DNA from: Tridacna crocea
Taxonomy: Eukaryota; Mollusca; Bivalvia; Cardiida; Cardiidae
NCBI GenBank assembly: GCA_943736015.1
Contig: OX031065.1
Location: 40,624,427-40,688,426 of the forward strand
DNA: 64,000 bases
Direction: 5' to 3'
Under the pieces are notes generated by a model, which was given only the letters and a program-made list of their open reading frames with translations, was not told where the DNA came from and did not search any database. Below, piece after piece: positions 63,945-64,000 of this stretch. Within the stretch, counting starts at the first letter, position 1; the number at the start of each line of letters is the position of its first letter. The position numbers were made by a program, and so were the translations under genes.

Positions 63945-64000
63945 TACATGTACATTCTGTGCAGTCTGATCTTGAATCTACGACATCCACGTCGTGATTC
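63945..64000. mobile_element. PBM2 fragment at window end
   Basis: CATTCTGTGCAGTCTGATCT then TGAATCTACGACATCC, cut by the window edge. Confidence 0.5.

Larger units (their letters stand above)
61480..64000 (+). other. Presumed first intron of the CRAL-TRIO gene (continues past the window)
   Basis: No second exon was found. The interval is filled by a GGTT/GGAT microsatellite and a chain of PBM1/PBM2/TH elements. Confidence 0.5.

Overview
This looks like a gene-poor, AT-rich, repeat-dense stretch of an animal nuclear genome, most likely a marine bivalve of the heterodont clam type. The reasons are spliced exon structure, tRNA-derived SINEs with a mollusc-type tail (GAAAACGRCGTTAAA followed by a short tandem repeat), the CTCACCTGAG/GGGCCATGATGGCCC repeats common in mollusc genomes, many microsatellites, and no bacterial-style gene packing. 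The species call rests on repeat families remembered from bivalve genomes, not on a search.

Only one exon is assigned with fair confidence: 61326-61479 (+), the first coding exon of a CRAL-TRIO-family protein (alpha-tocopherol transfer protein / clavesin-like), with a 3' splice site just before the ATG and a GTAAGT donor. Three decayed coding remnants are also readable: a frameshifted, multi-copy invertebrate protein at 1-815 (-), split by a SINE with a 12-bp target duplication; a mariner transposase at about 15940-16970 (+); and a FLYWCH zinc finger at 33556-33786 (+) inside a small inverted-repeat element.

Nearly everything else is non-autonomous DNA transposons. The dominant family, called PBM1 here, is about 220-230 bp. 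It has piggyBac-like ends (TTAA, then CCC(T/A)TTACCA) and a central perfect hairpin of up to 32 bp per arm with a 1-nt spacer; about 55-60 whole or broken copies lie in 64 kb. PBM2 (about 210 bp, TTAACCCTTATCCTGCTAAG ends, GATCAGACTGCA hairpin) has about 15 copies. Further families are TH (twin hairpin, about 265 bp, 8 copies), GAC (arrays of AATGACCCATGGGTCATT), NEST (about 455 bp, 3 copies), a 258-bp MULE-like element with a perfect 9-bp target duplication, a GC-rich 1.1-kb element, CTCACC elements, and several fold-back elements.

Layout: 0-6 kb SINE/pseudogene, PBM1 and a TIR element; 6.5-9 kb a CTCACC-type element and a 39-bp minisatellite; 9.5-14.6 kb mixed MITEs; 15.0-17.2 kb a three-level nest (NEST, mariner, NEST); 18-29 kb PBM1/PBM2 clusters and the MULE-like MITE; 29-35 kb satellite-bearing, GC-rich and FLYWCH elements; 36.4-37 kb a GTAG microsatellite; 38.8-53 kb PBM1-rich; 53.9-56.2 kb a large CTCACC element; 56-61 kb mostly unique sequence upstream of the CRAL-TRIO exon; 61.5-64 kb its presumed intron, filled with a chain of MITEs joined at shared TTAA sites. 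Nested insertions give a relative order of transposition.
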